DNA from: Sodaliphilus pleomorphus
Lineage (GTDB): Bacteria > Bacteroidota > Bacteroidia > Bacteroidales > Muribaculaceae
Length of the DNA stretch: 64,000 nt
Assembly (NCBI RefSeq): GCF_009676955.1
Contig: NZ_CP045696.1
Coordinates: 2,115,001-2,179,000, forward strand
Reading direction: 5' to 3'
The notes below the pieces were generated by a model. It did not search any database, was not told where the DNA came from, and saw only the letters and a list, made by a program, of their open reading frames with translations. The translations under genes were made by a program, and so were the position numbers. Below, in pieces: positions 52,626 to 60,862 of the stretch. Within the stretch, counting starts at the first letter, position 1. The number at the start of each line of letters is the position of its first letter.

Positions 52626-53195
52626 ATGGAAGATTTTTCAAATGAAATTTGGAAGCCCATTGTCGACTATGAGGGCCTTTACGAAGTGAGCAGCCTTGGA
52701 AGAGTAAGAAGTGTCGACAGAGTTGTTCGTGGTAACTATGGGCATTCCCAACCCAAAAAAGGCACCATCCTCAAAGGGAGAGTTGACAAGGATGGCTACA
52801 TTGACATTGTTTTGTCGAAGAACTGCAAAACAAAACATTTTCGTGCCCACCGTCTTGTCGCAATAGCTTTTATTCCAAATCCCTCAAACAAAGAGCAGGT
52901 CAATCACATCAACGAGTGTCCGAGTGACAATCGGGTTGATAATTTGGAATGGGTTACATGTAAAGAAAACATCAATTACGGCACAAGAACTTCTAAAATG
53001 GTTGAAACGAGGGTACAACGTGGAATTTTGTCAAAACCAGTCATTCAAATTGATGCAGCGACAAAACAAGTGATTGCCGAATATAGAAGCATGCACGTGG
53101 CAGAGAGAGAGACTGGAGCAAAGGATAGCAGCATTTCTCGTTGCTGTTATGGCAAACAAAAATTAGCCAAAGGGTTCCTTTGGAAGTTTAAATAA
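52626..53195 (+). CDS. Free-standing HNH homing endonuclease (NUMOD4/NUMOD1)
   Basis: 189 aa. NUMOD4 at the N-terminus (EIWKPIVDYEGLYEVSSLGR), HNH core (HRLVAIAFIPNPSNKEQVNH, then DNRVDNLEWVT), NUMOD1-like C-terminal helix-turn-helix (KPVIQIDAATKQV). Typical selfish intergenic endonuclease of phages. It is bounded by two copies of the leader motif, as if inserted at or duplicating that site. Confidence 0.85.
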   Translation: MEDFSNEIWKPIVDYEGLYEVSSLGRVRSVDRVVRGNYGHSQPKKGTILKGRVDKDGYIDIVLSKNCKTKHFRAHRLVAIAFIPNPSNKEQVNHINECPSDNRVDNLEWVTCKENINYGTRTSKMVETRVQRGILSKPVIQIDAATKQVIAEYRSMHVAERETGAKDSSISRCCYGKQKLAKGFLWKFK

Positions 53196-53213
53196 AGTCA
53201 AACATTTAATTCA
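53195..53213 (+). promoter_or_regulatory. Conserved phage leader motif
   Basis: AAGTCAAACATTTAATTCA, identical to the copy before the HNH gene, 8 nt before the ParB ATG. No separate TAACTTTR. Confidence 0.6.
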
Positions 53214-53221
53214 CAATTCTT

Positions 53222-54853
53222 ATGGAAGTAAAGAACATTCCGCTGGTAAGAATACACACCAGCCCCCTCAATCCAAGAAAAACTATCGATGAGGGAGACC
53301 TGCAAGACCTTTCCAACAACATCAAACAGCAAGGCTTGCTCCAACCAATTACCGTGCGTCCCATTGAAGCGGACGATACCAACCCTCTGTGTGGTGAATT
53401 TGAGATTATATGCGGCGAACGCCGTTACCGTGCCGTATCAATGCTTGAAGAAGATACAATCCCCTGCATCGTACGGGAGATGACCGACGAGGAAGCCCTC
53501 GACGCGATGATCACCGAGAACCTCCAGCGCAAGGACGTTGACCCGATTGAAGAGGCATTCGCCTTCGGTCAGCTGCTCAAGACCGGCAAGACCATTGAGC
53601 AGATCGCCGACCGCATCGGCAAGTCCAAGCGATTTGTCCAAGAACGTATCAAACTTGACAACCTTTTGCCCGACCTCAAGAAAATGGTCAAAGACGGGAA
53701 GCTGCACATTGGCGCAGCCATGCACGTCTGCAAACTCACAGAAGATGAGCAACGACAATTCCTTGAGTGGTGCGATGACCAAGACCAAGACTACATCAGC
53801 AGGCGCGATGCAGAGATGTTCACCGATAACCTTTTCATGAACATCTGCAAGGCTGACTGGCACAAAGATTTCAAGGGCTCATGCGGCACCACCTGCATTG
53901 AGTGCCCGTTCAACAACGCCAACGTGGGCTGTCTGTTCTACGAAATGAAGCCCCACGATGCCACCTGCACCAGTCGTGAGCGATGGAACAAGAAACGTCA
54001 CTCATGGTTGCTCAAGCGCATCGATGACAATGCCGATGTCCTCGTCAAGGAGGGTGATAACCTTGAGGCCGGAAAGAGTGTGATTGTCGCCGAATCGAGC
54101 CAATACTTCCCAGACAAGAACACCGACTACGAGCAAGTGCTGGAGTATATCCGTGGCAAGGGCTTCAAGGTGGTCAATAAAGAAGACTACTTCGAGCGCT
54201 TCTCATCTTACAGAGAGGATGATGAACGGCTGCAAGAGAAACTCGCCAACAACGAGGTTTACCGAGCCGTCGTGGTGGAATCGACATGGAGAGGTGTTGA
54301 GGTCAATGTACGATACTATGAGTTCAAGAAAACTGGCACGGAGCATAGCAGCGATGAAGTGAAAGCCATGCAGCTCGTCAACGAGTACAAAGAGAACGAG
54401 CGCAAGAGTGCCAGCACACTCGCATCCAAGCTGCGAGACATCCTCCGCGACATGGAGCCGACCGAGTTGAGCACCGAACCTCTCAACCAAACCGAGAGCC
54501 TGGTGCTGATGACCTTGATATTGAAGAAATGTTCGTACCAGCTACGCAATGCGCTCAACATCAACTTCACTTACAGCTCCGACCCACAAGTGCTGAACTA
54601 TGTCAAAGCGCATACCGAGCAAGTGCATCAAATATGCCGGGACTTCCTGCGTGAGGAGTTGTCCAGTGCGGGTGTCGAGTATAACGCAGACATGCAAGTG
54701 TGCCAGTCCATGCTTCTGCAAGACTGGGCTAAAGAGCAGACCGAGCAGATGTCCACCGACATGGCAGTCAAGCTCGCCAAGAAGCAAGCCAAGATTGAAG
54801 AGCAACTCACCGCCCTCGGCTACAACACCGATGGCACAAAGATGGACTTCTAA
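53222..54853 (+). CDS. ParB/RepB/Spo0J family protein
   Basis: 543 aa. N-terminal ParB domain: PLVRIHTSPLNPRKTIDE, then IICGERRYRAVSMLEE (the CTP-binding GERRxR motif), ITENLQRKDVDPIEEA, followed by an HTH (TIEQIADRIGKSKRFVQERI). The remaining 300 aa contain a cysteine cluster (CGTTCIECPFNNANVGC) and helical segments not found in chromosomal ParB. In Bacteroides phages such proteins are common; plasmid-like segregation or transcription control are possible. No ParA is visible. Confidence 0.85.
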   Translation: MEVKNIPLVRIHTSPLNPRKTIDEGDLQDLSNNIKQQGLLQPITVRPIEADDTNPLCGEFEIICGERRYRAVSMLEEDTIPCIVREMTDEEALDAMITENLQRKDVDPIEEAFAFGQLLKTGKTIEQIADRIGKSKRFVQERIKLDNLLPDLKKMVKDGKLHIGAAMHVCKLTEDEQRQFLEWCDDQDQDYISRRDAEMFTDNLFMNICKADWHKDFKGSCGTTCIECPFNNANVGCLFYEMKPHDATCTSRERWNKKRHSWLLKRIDDNADVLVKEGDNLEAGKSVIVAESSQYFPDKNTDYEQVLEYIRGKGFKVVNKEDYFERFSSYREDDERLQEKLANNEVYRAVVVESTWRGVEVNVRYYEFKKTGTEHSSDEVKAMQLVNEYKENERKSASTLASKLRDILRDMEPTELSTEPLNQTESLVLMTLILKKCSYQLRNALNINFTYSSDPQVLNYVKAHTEQVHQICRDFLREELSSAGVEYNADMQVCQSMLLQDWAKEQTEQMSTDMAVKLAKKQAKIEEQLTALGYNTDGTKMDF

Positions 54854-55197
54854 TGAATTTCTCGCAGCTTAACTACTTCGAGAGGGACAAGCTCGTCCCT
54901 CTCGTTTGTGACATGCTCACGAAAGCGAACGGTCGCCCGCTGCCGTCGCAGGTGATTGCCGAGGCGATCCGCAAGATAGGACACCACACCGACACCCGGT
55001 CGGTGCGCCGTGTCATCAGCTACATCAGGCGCGAGGGACTTGTGCCCTGTGTCGCCTCCAGCCCCAAAGGTTTTTTCGTGGCCAACAACGTTCGTGAGAT
55101 AACAGACACAATACTCTCCCTTGAAGGCAGGGTTGACGCCATACAGGAAGTCATAGACGCATTGAGGGAGCAACGATACTTCAAGTTCAACTTATAA
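54853..55197 (+). CDS. Winged-helix-like phage protein
   Basis: 114 aa; the start overlaps the ParB stop as TAATG. LPSQVIAEAIRKIG and DTRSVRRVISYIRREG form a likely winged helix, followed by a C-terminal helix. It may bind DNA. No family recognised. Confidence 0.65.
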   Translation: MNFSQLNYFERDKLVPLVCDMLTKANGRPLPSQVIAEAIRKIGHHTDTRSVRRVISYIRREGLVPCVASSPKGFFVANNVREITDTILSLEGRVDAIQEVIDALREQRYFKFNL

Positions 55198-55208
55198 CGC
55201 AGAAACTT

Positions 55209-55541
55209 ATGAAACTTTTCAGAAAAAACAACAGCCAGGCCGTGATGGCCGAAGAACAGACAGAACAACCGACAAGTGACGAGACGCGTCACGAAACAAT
55301 GCAAACATCGTGGGTGGAGAAACACAAATCCTACGAGCAGGCAGAGCAGGAAAGGTGGGAGCAACGGCGATGGGAGCTCACGCGCTACCTCGTCTCCCAG
55401 GACCGGCGCAGCGTAGTGCTTGGCAAGCTAAACTTGTCTGACGCTGCGATAGCACGCAGGGCGCGGCAGCTGGCAGACGCCACGATTGAGGAATTGCGAA
55501 ACAACAAAATGCAGCACGGACATGGGAAAGGGAGCAAGTGA
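55209..55541 (+). CDS. Hypothetical charged phage protein
   Basis: 110 aa, rich in E, Q and R (EQAEQERWEQRRWELTRYL), largely helical. No family recognised. Confidence 0.55.
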   Translation: MKLFRKNNSQAVMAEEQTEQPTSDETRHETMQTSWVEKHKSYEQAEQERWEQRRWELTRYLVSQDRRSVVLGKLNLSDAAIARRARQLADATIEELRNNKMQHGHGKGSK

Positions 55542-55680
55542 CGAACAGGAAGAGGTTGAACCAATCGCAGAGTTCACAGCCCACTGCTGCTTCCTGTTGA
55601 TGCTGTTTGGCGGCATCATCCTGGTAGGTATAATTTACGGAATTTACACACTAATTGTTAATCTGATATGTCAAATATGA
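55522..55680 (+). CDS. Small single-pass membrane protein
   Basis: 52 aa from the ATG at 55522, overlapping the previous gene by 20 bp. An acidic N-terminus (DEQEEVEPIAEF) precedes a hydrophobic segment (CCFLLMLFGGIILVGIIYGI). Confidence 0.55.
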   Translation: MGKGASDEQEEVEPIAEFTAHCCFLLMLFGGIILVGIIYGIYTLIVNLICQI

Positions 55681-55922
55681 CAACATTCATCATCATCTAC
55701 GTACTCGGAGTAGTCATCAACGCCTTCGTGGCCGCGTCCATTTGGGACGACCTCAAGGACGACAAAGTACTTGAGAGGGTACGCCTGGCAATATTGCTGT
55801 TTTTCGTGCTGGCATCTGTCGGCACATGGGTATATGCAATCATCTACACGGCTGCAAGGTTCATCAAGTCGTTACACGCCGGCAAAAAGAAGAAAGGCAA
55901 TGGCAAAAAGAATAACGATTAA
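55668..55922 (+). CDS. Small two-pass membrane protein with lysine-rich tail
   Basis: 84 aa. Hydrophobic segments near residues 5-22 and 38-62, then a KKKKGNGKKNND tail. Overlaps both neighbours (13 and 23 bp). Possibly an exclusion or lysis-related protein; unproven. Confidence 0.6.
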   Translation: MSNMTTFIIIYVLGVVINAFVAASIWDDLKDDKVLERVRLAILLFFVLASVGTWVYAIIYTAARFIKSLHAGKKKKGNGKKNND

Positions 55923-56133
55923 CGGGAAATGGACTTTCTACGAGACCCCGCTTTCATGCGGTGACTGCAAGTGCAGCATCAACGACAACTTGCACGAGGC
56001 AGGGGGCAAGTCATTTTGCGTATTATTTGGCAAACAGAAGAATTACTACGACACGCCTCCAAAGCGATGTGTGGAGATGTTTAAGAAGGCTTTCGCCATC
56101 GGAGGTGACGTCGCTTTAGTCGAGAAGGAATGA
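55900..56133 (+). CDS. Small cysteine-containing phage protein
   Basis: 77 aa from the ATG at 55900. LSCGDCKCSIND plus later cysteines (SFCVLF, KRCVEMF) suggest zinc binding. The stop overlaps the next ATG as ATGA. Confidence 0.6.
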   Translation: MAKRITINGKWTFYETPLSCGDCKCSINDNLHEAGGKSFCVLFGKQKNYYDTPPKRCVEMFKKAFAIGGDVALVEKE

Positions 56134-56300
56134 AAACAGAATTTAAGTACAAAGTCGGCGAGAAGGTGCTGCTCAACGGCAAGGAGTCGGTTATCGAGCA
56201 GACGGGCATCAGCCTCAACCATCAGCCGCTTTACAAAATTGACGGTTTATGGCACAAAGAAAGAAACATCACGAAGTGGTACCCTCCTTGCCCGGCATGA
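56130..56300 (+). CDS. Short phage protein (56 aa)
   Basis: ATG at 56130 overlapping the previous stop, ending TGA at 56298-56300. The product begins MKTEFKYKVGEKVLLNGKES and has the strand pattern of a small SH3-like barrel. Coupling by ATGA at both ends argues that it is real. Confidence 0.6.
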   Translation: MKTEFKYKVGEKVLLNGKESVIEQTGISLNHQPLYKIDGLWHKERNITKWYPPCPA

Positions 56301-56617
56301 AACGATGCAACGTGTGCGGCGAGGAGAAGCCCGTGTCGGAGTTTTACAAGCATGGTAAGTACGTGTCTCAGCCCTGCAAGGCCTGCTCCCAAAAACGCTC
56401 AAAGTTGCGATGGGAGGCTGAGAAAGAGAGAAAGAGAAGGCTGGCAGAGAGAGCGTCGAAGCTTGCTGCCGACAAGCACATGAGAAGAAAGATGGCCAAA
56501 GATGGTGAGCTGGTATGCCGCAACTGCTGGCTCTACCCCTGCTTCAAAGGCATCGACACCATGAGCTCCAACCTCGCAGAGACCTGCATAAGCTGGCATC
56601 TGCGAGACAAAAGTTAA
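56297..56617 (+). CDS. Zinc-finger phage protein
   Basis: 106 aa if started at the ATG at 56297, which overlaps the previous stop as ATGA; an in-frame ATG at 56249 would give 122 aa. CNVCGEEKPVSEFY and CKACSQKRSKLRW form a CxxC..CxxC finger of the HNH-associated type, followed by a basic helix and a second cysteine pair (CRNCWLYPC). Nucleic-acid binding is likely. Confidence 0.7.
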   Translation: MKRCNVCGEEKPVSEFYKHGKYVSQPCKACSQKRSKLRWEAEKERKRRLAERASKLAADKHMRRKMAKDGELVCRNCWLYPCFKGIDTMSSNLAETCISWHLRDKS

Positions 56618-56628
56618 TATAAAGTTTT

Positions 56629-56658
56629 CAGCAAAATTCAGCAAAATTCAGCAAAAAA
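56629..56658 (+). repeat. Three tandem CAGCAAAATT repeats upstream of a phage promoter
   Basis: CAGCAAAATT at 56629 and 56639 and CAGCAAAAAA at 56649, exactly 10 bp apart. An inverted GCTGAAAAT lies at about 56685, next to the TAACTTTA element. The 10-bp helical phase suggests an operator or iterons. Confidence 0.55.
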
Positions 56659-56696
56659 TAGAGTTCGAAATATTTTTCTATCTCGCTGAAAATGAC

Positions 56697-56741
56697 TAAC
56701 TTTATAGTGTAATTAAGCAAATAAGTCAAACATTTAATTCA
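56697..56741 (+). promoter_or_regulatory. Phage promoter element and conserved leader motif
   Basis: TAACTTTA (56697-56704) and AAGTCAAACATTTAATTCA (56723-56741), 7 nt before the next ATG. Confidence 0.6.
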
Positions 56742-56748
56742 GCAATTT

Positions 56749-57132
56749 ATGAAAAGGTCAATCTATATCGACGGCAGGCACTGGGACAACATCATGGCCT
56801 TGCCGTGTGTTAGAGGGCTCGTAAAGAGGGGCGATGGCAAAATAGTTGTTAAAGTCAAAGTCGCTAAAGTGTCTTACATTTACGCTGGCACTGGAGATGC
56901 ACTCGTCGAGGACGATGGGGGCAATTGGCACGTGAGAAAAAAGGAGTCCATGGCGCCTCGACGATTAAAGACTGGATACATGCTGTGTCCTTACTATTAC
57001 GCATGGATTGAGACAAGTAATAGAGGACTTCAAGTGTACCAGTGCGTTGACGATGAGAACAACGAGTCCCGAAACTGTGAGTGGACACCCGAAAGCGGTT
57101 GCTTCAAATACCCGAAAGGAGGCCAGCAATGA
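56749..57132 (+). CDS. Hypothetical phage protein
   Basis: 127 aa. A beta-rich start (IYIDGRHWDNIMALPCVRGL), lysine-rich strands, and a C-terminal part with scattered cysteines. No family recognised. Stop overlaps the next ATG. Confidence 0.6.
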   Translation: MKRSIYIDGRHWDNIMALPCVRGLVKRGDGKIVVKVKVAKVSYIYAGTGDALVEDDGGNWHVRKKESMAPRRLKTGYMLCPYYYAWIETSNRGLQVYQCVDDENNESRNCEWTPESGCFKYPKGGQQ

Positions 57133-57413
57133 GCAAGGAAAAATACAACTTTGAGTTGCGCCTCAGCTACACCACCACCCTCCAAAGCCGCTTCAACGGC
57201 ACTTTCCAAGACGCCCGACTGCGAGGCGACAGAATTGCCTCACGGATGGGCAGGACGCGCCTCTATGCCTACAACGAAAAATTACGACGCTGGGAGATGC
57301 TTGGAACCTTTCTCGGGCACATGCGCTATCTAAATAAATGGGGCGAAGAGAATATCATCAAAAGCGATTATTCATGCCTAATAAGGGTAATTAAAACACA
57401 GGAAACCAAATGA
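57129..57413 (+). CDS. Hypothetical phage protein
   Basis: 94 aa from the ATG at 57129 (ATGA overlap). Basic and aromatic (LYAYNEKLRRWEMLGTFLGH). No family recognised. Stop overlaps the next short frame. Confidence 0.55.
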   Translation: MSKEKYNFELRLSYTTTLQSRFNGTFQDARLRGDRIASRMGRTRLYAYNEKLRRWEMLGTFLGHMRYLNKWGEENIIKSDYSCLIRVIKTQETK

Positions 57414-57496
57414 AAGGCGACCGTTACAAAGTGTCGGCACAATCTTCATCAAGTTTGTTCAACCCTCAAGTTACCGAAATCTATGATGGCAGTTGA
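57410..57496 (+). CDS. Very short ORF (28 aa), possible coupling peptide
   Basis: ATG at 57410 in an ATGA overlap, stop TGA at 57494-57496, overlapping the next gene's start by 14 bp. It probably carries ribosomes between two genes; a functional peptide is unproven. Confidence 0.35.
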   Translation: MKGDRYKVSAQSSSSLFNPQVTEIYDGS

Positions 57497-57731
57497 AGAA
57501 CGAGACACCTCAACGAACCGAAAGAGGTTGCCAGGGCTATGTGTGCCGCCAATCCCCGACTGTTCCGATTTGCTGTCGATACCGAGCATCAAGCGCAGGG
57601 GCATGACCCCCGAAATGATAGCCGCACAGATGCTGGAGGATGTCCGGTACTGGAGAGCAATGCACCCAGGAAGGGATTGGCTGGCCATCGTGCCACCGTC
57701 GTGGAGGGACTATATAAGCTACAATATATGA
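57483..57731 (+). CDS. Hypothetical phage protein
   Basis: 82 aa; starts ATG-ATG at 57483/57486. The C-terminal RRGMTPEMIAAQMLEDVRYW and WLAIVPPSWRDYIS are helical. It overlaps the DnaA-domain gene by 4 bp. Confidence 0.55.
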   Translation: MMAVEERDTSTNRKRLPGLCVPPIPDCSDLLSIPSIKRRGMTPEMIAAQMLEDVRYWRAMHPGRDWLAIVPPSWRDYISYNI

Positions 57732-58033
57732 GACCAACAGCACTTGAAATCATGAAGGCAGTGGCCAAAGCCTACGGCGTGACACTTGAGGATCTGCGTT
57801 CTCACAGCCGTGTGGCACGGCTCGCCACTGCGAGGGCGGTAGTTTGCTACCTGCTCTATCGATACTACAACTACAGCTTGAAGGATGTGGGGCGCATGGT
57901 GTTGAGAGACCACTCTTCGGTGATGCACAGTGTACGACTGGTCGAGGGTTTCTGCCTTTGGCCGAAGATGTACGCCACCGACCTCGCCATCATCGAGGAC
58001 ATCAAGCAAAAATATCTTAGCGATGGGCAGTAG
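57728..58033 (+). CDS. Stand-alone DnaA domain IV-like DNA-binding protein
   Basis: 101 aa from the ATG at 57728. VAKAYGVTLEDLRSHSR, then ATARAVVCYLLYRY and LRDHSSVMHSVRLVE correspond to the DnaA C-terminal domain, including the DHSSVMHS version of the DnaA-box-binding signature DHTTVLHA. The AAA+ and other DnaA domains are missing. It could bind DnaA boxes at the phage or host origin. Confidence 0.8.
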   Translation: MRPTALEIMKAVAKAYGVTLEDLRSHSRVARLATARAVVCYLLYRYYNYSLKDVGRMVLRDHSSVMHSVRLVEGFCLWPKMYATDLAIIEDIKQKYLSDGQ

Positions 58034-58709
58034 ACGATGGACACAAGCCGAGATAGACTATCTGAGGAAAGTCTATCCTCACCGAAGCAACGCCGACATC
58101 GCCGTGTTCCTGCACCGTCCGGTAAGGTCTATCGGGTGGAAGGCTCGCAGCCTCGGTGTGTACAAGTCGCCCGAGTTCGCCGAGCAGCAGCGCAGGGTCG
58201 GGCAGTTCAAGCCCGGACACACGCCGGTCAATGCCGGACGCGCGCAGGTGCAGTTCATGAGTGCCGAGGGCATCGCCAACTCGTCACGCACACGCTTCAA
58301 GGCAGGTGAGGTGAGGGAAACCTCGCCCACCTACCGAGAGGCGGGCTACGAGATACTGCGATCACCCGACAAGACCGGTCGCCGCTACTGGTGGATAAAG
58401 CCGGGCGACGGTCGGCGCATGATGCCCAAGCACCGCTACCTGTGGGAGCAAGCCTATGGCCCAATACCGAAAGGCATGAACATTCAGTTCAAGGACGGAG
58501 ACACAACGAACTGCGTCCTCGACAATCTCTATCTCATTTCCCGCGCCGCACAGGTGCGCAAGAACTGGGACGATTTGCCCGATGAGCGCAAGGCCGCTTG
58601 CCGGGCGAAGATACAGGAAAGGCGAAACAAATCAATCAGAGCCGACCGTCTGCGCCTCAAATGGGGGCTTGAGCCGAAAGGACGGCTCGTTAAACGAATC
58701 CAAAGATGA
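58023..58709 (+). CDS. HNH endonuclease-like protein with Myb-type N-terminus
   Basis: 228 aa from the ATG at 58023. RRWTQAEIDYLRKVYPHRSN is a Myb/SANT-like HTH as in homing nucleases. MPKHRYLWEQAYGPIPKGM, then IQFKDGDTTNCVLDNLYLIS is an HNH core, but the first histidine pair is partly replaced. Overlaps the previous and next genes. Confidence 0.75.
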   Translation: MGSRRWTQAEIDYLRKVYPHRSNADIAVFLHRPVRSIGWKARSLGVYKSPEFAEQQRRVGQFKPGHTPVNAGRAQVQFMSAEGIANSSRTRFKAGEVRETSPTYREAGYEILRSPDKTGRRYWWIKPGDGRRMMPKHRYLWEQAYGPIPKGMNIQFKDGDTTNCVLDNLYLISRAAQVRKNWDDLPDERKAACRAKIQERRNKSIRADRLRLKWGLEPKGRLVKRIQR

Positions 58710-59839
58710 GAAGGAAAGGGACAACACTAACACCAGATAAGCAGAAGTTGTTTTGCTCTTATACGGAGCACGTCACCGCGAAAGGTGCCGGCATTTCTGA
58801 CCATTACCTCGGTTATGTCTATGATTTCTTGGTCGACGTCGATGAGGTGAACAAGCGGGGGTATACAAAGTATCGTAAATCACACTCTGCCGAGTTTCAC
58901 TTGAGCGGAAAGCAGCAAGGAGCCATCAGCGACTTCATGTCATGGTGTGGAATTCAAATTGGTGGTGTTAGAAAGCGTGCACGGACAAAGGCGTTGGAGA
59001 AACGGTCAAGGCTTGACGAAAAGGCACAGCAGATATTGAACGGCTTCTCGGAATGGCTTGTCAAAGAGAACGCATACAGCCAAAATACGGTGAAGGGCTA
59101 TATATTTGGGGCAAAAGATTTCCTATGCTACTCAACCTCAATCAGCACCGAGGTCGTAAAAGGCTATAAGGCAGCGATGGAAGAGCAAGGGAAATTGCCC
59201 AGAACGGTCAACCAGCGGCTAAATTCAGTCGCTGCACTTGCAAAATATCTCGGCAAGCACATAGAAATCAAGCATACCAAGATACCTCGTACTTTGAGCC
59301 TCGAGAACGTGCCGACAGAGAAAGAGGTTGAAAAATTACTTGCCTACTGCAAGGCTCACAATGAGAAAGCCTACATTTGGATCAGGCTTCTCTCAACTAC
59401 AGGTGCACGAGTGCATGAGTTTGTGATGTTCACCTACGAGATGGTGGCCGCTGGACATGTGGACCTCAAGGGCAAAGGGAGTAAGGTAAGGCGGTTTTTC
59501 TTCACGCCGAAAGTGCAGCAAGAATGTGCCGAATATGCCGAAAAGAACAAATTGCAAGGGGCCATCGCCGTCAATCGAACCGGTGGCGTTTGTTCTACCC
59601 GTGGTGTCGCCCAATTATTACACGCCATGGCAGAGCGTGCGGGAGTTGACGCGAAAAAGTGTCACCCTCATGCGTTCCGCCACTTCTTCGCCAAGATGTA
59701 CCTCAAACGGAGCAAGACAAAGGACGTGACTGAACTTGCAGATTTGCTCGGGCATAGCGGACTTGACACGACTATGGTTTACATCAAACGCAGTCAAGAA
59801 GAGCAAAAACGAATGTTTAACAAAAACGTGGACTGGTAA
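58706..59839 (+). CDS. Tyrosine-type recombinase/integrase
   Basis: 377 aa. An N-terminal SAM-like core-binding domain (LNGFSEWLVKENAYSQNTV) precedes the catalytic domain: first arginine in STTGARVHEF, H-x-x-R in HPHAFRHFFAKM, and LLGHSGLDTTMVYIK with the nucleophile tyrosine. All catalytic residues are present. It sits inside the early operon, not at a prophage end, so it may be an internal recombinase or the integrase of a circularly permuted arrangement. Confidence 0.9.
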   Translation: MRRKGTTLTPDKQKLFCSYTEHVTAKGAGISDHYLGYVYDFLVDVDEVNKRGYTKYRKSHSAEFHLSGKQQGAISDFMSWCGIQIGGVRKRARTKALEKRSRLDEKAQQILNGFSEWLVKENAYSQNTVKGYIFGAKDFLCYSTSISTEVVKGYKAAMEEQGKLPRTVNQRLNSVAALAKYLGKHIEIKHTKIPRTLSLENVPTEKEVEKLLAYCKAHNEKAYIWIRLLSTTGARVHEFVMFTYEMVAAGHVDLKGKGSKVRRFFFTPKVQQECAEYAEKNKLQGAIAVNRTGGVCSTRGVAQLLHAMAERAGVDAKKCHPHAFRHFFAKMYLKRSKTKDVTELADLLGHSGLDTTMVYIKRSQEEQKRMFNKNVDW

Positions 59840-60594
59840 TGAAACGGGCTATAGATAAATTGGGCGCATACGCTTGCAAGATTGGCAAGGACTTTTCCAT
59901 CGCCTTTGAGGAGATGTTGGACTTTTTCATCGAGACATTCGACACAGACAGGGTAATGCGTCACGAGTGTAACTACCCTGCGTTGTTGGCAGAACGTAAG
60001 CAGGACAATCCAGATATGTTTGAATTGCTCGTTATGTGGCTGGAACTTACCACACAGGGCATCAAAAAGAATGGTGCCTATGACTTCTTCGGCACGATGT
60101 ATGAGGAAGTCGTCAAAGGCAAGTTTAAGTCATCTTCAATGGGGCAGTTTTTCACTCCGTTGAATCTCTGCCAAGTGATGGCGGAACTTATCTACTCACC
60201 AGAAATGCAAACCGTCAATGACTGTTCATGTGGTAGCGGCCGGACCTTGCTTGCCCACTTCATGAAAAGCGATAAGACAAAGTTTTATTATTACTATGCC
60301 GAAGATCTTGACCCTATCTGCGTGAAAATGTGCGCTCTTAATTTCATGATACACGGAATGCTTGGTCAGGTTGTTCATCACGACGCACTGAAGCAGGACT
60401 TTCTCGGGGCATACGAGGTGAATGAGATTAAGTGGCCTATTCCCACGCCGTGTTGCAGTATCAGGAAAATCTCTGAAGAAGAATATTGGAACCGCCGCGA
60501 CTGGCTCGTTAAACATAACCGCAAACCTCTTGCAGAGCCTATTGTGGATAACACAAAGCCGGAGTATGCAAATCTATCGCTATTTAATTTCTAA
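59839..60594 (+). CDS. N6-adenine methylase-like protein lacking a visible NPPY motif
   Basis: 251 aa. MGQFFTPLNLCQVMAEL and VNDCSCGSGRTLLAH are motifs X and I of type-I HsdM-like methylases; YYAEDLDPICVKMCALNFM matches motif II. The expected catalytic (N/D/S)PP(Y/F) is not seen after VHHDALKQDF. It may bind SAM without methylating, or use an altered site. The start overlaps the recombinase stop as TAATG. Confidence 0.7.
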   Translation: MKRAIDKLGAYACKIGKDFSIAFEEMLDFFIETFDTDRVMRHECNYPALLAERKQDNPDMFELLVMWLELTTQGIKKNGAYDFFGTMYEEVVKGKFKSSSMGQFFTPLNLCQVMAELIYSPEMQTVNDCSCGSGRTLLAHFMKSDKTKFYYYYAEDLDPICVKMCALNFMIHGMLGQVVHHDALKQDFLGAYEVNEIKWPIPTPCCSIRKISEEEYWNRRDWLVKHNRKPLAEPIVDNTKPEYANLSLFNF

Positions 60595-60610
60595 TCGTTA
60601 AACGCGTGCA

Positions 60611-60862
60611 ATGAGATTATTATACAGGACAGGAACTATATACAGCGAGATTACCAACAAGGGGCGCTCGACTGTGGCTCGAAGGGTGCGAGGCACCAAC
60701 AAGCAAATCTATACATCGCGCTGGGTGGGCGAGATTGTGGTCAACTACAAGCGCTACCGATTTCGCTCAACAAATTTCGACAACGTGAGACACTGGGTGG
60801 ACATGATGGTGGAGAAATACCCCACCTACATGACAGGCTTCGATAAAATAACAAAAAAATGA
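60611..60862 (+). CDS. Hypothetical basic phage protein
   Basis: 83 aa, basic, beta-rich (YTSRWVGEIVVNYKRYRFRS). Resembles AP2/integrase arm-type DNA-binding folds, but this is weak. The last 4 bp overlap the next start. Confidence 0.55.
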   Translation: MRLLYRTGTIYSEITNKGRSTVARRVRGTNKQIYTSRWVGEIVVNYKRYRFRSTNFDNVRHWVDMMVEKYPTYMTGFDKITKK

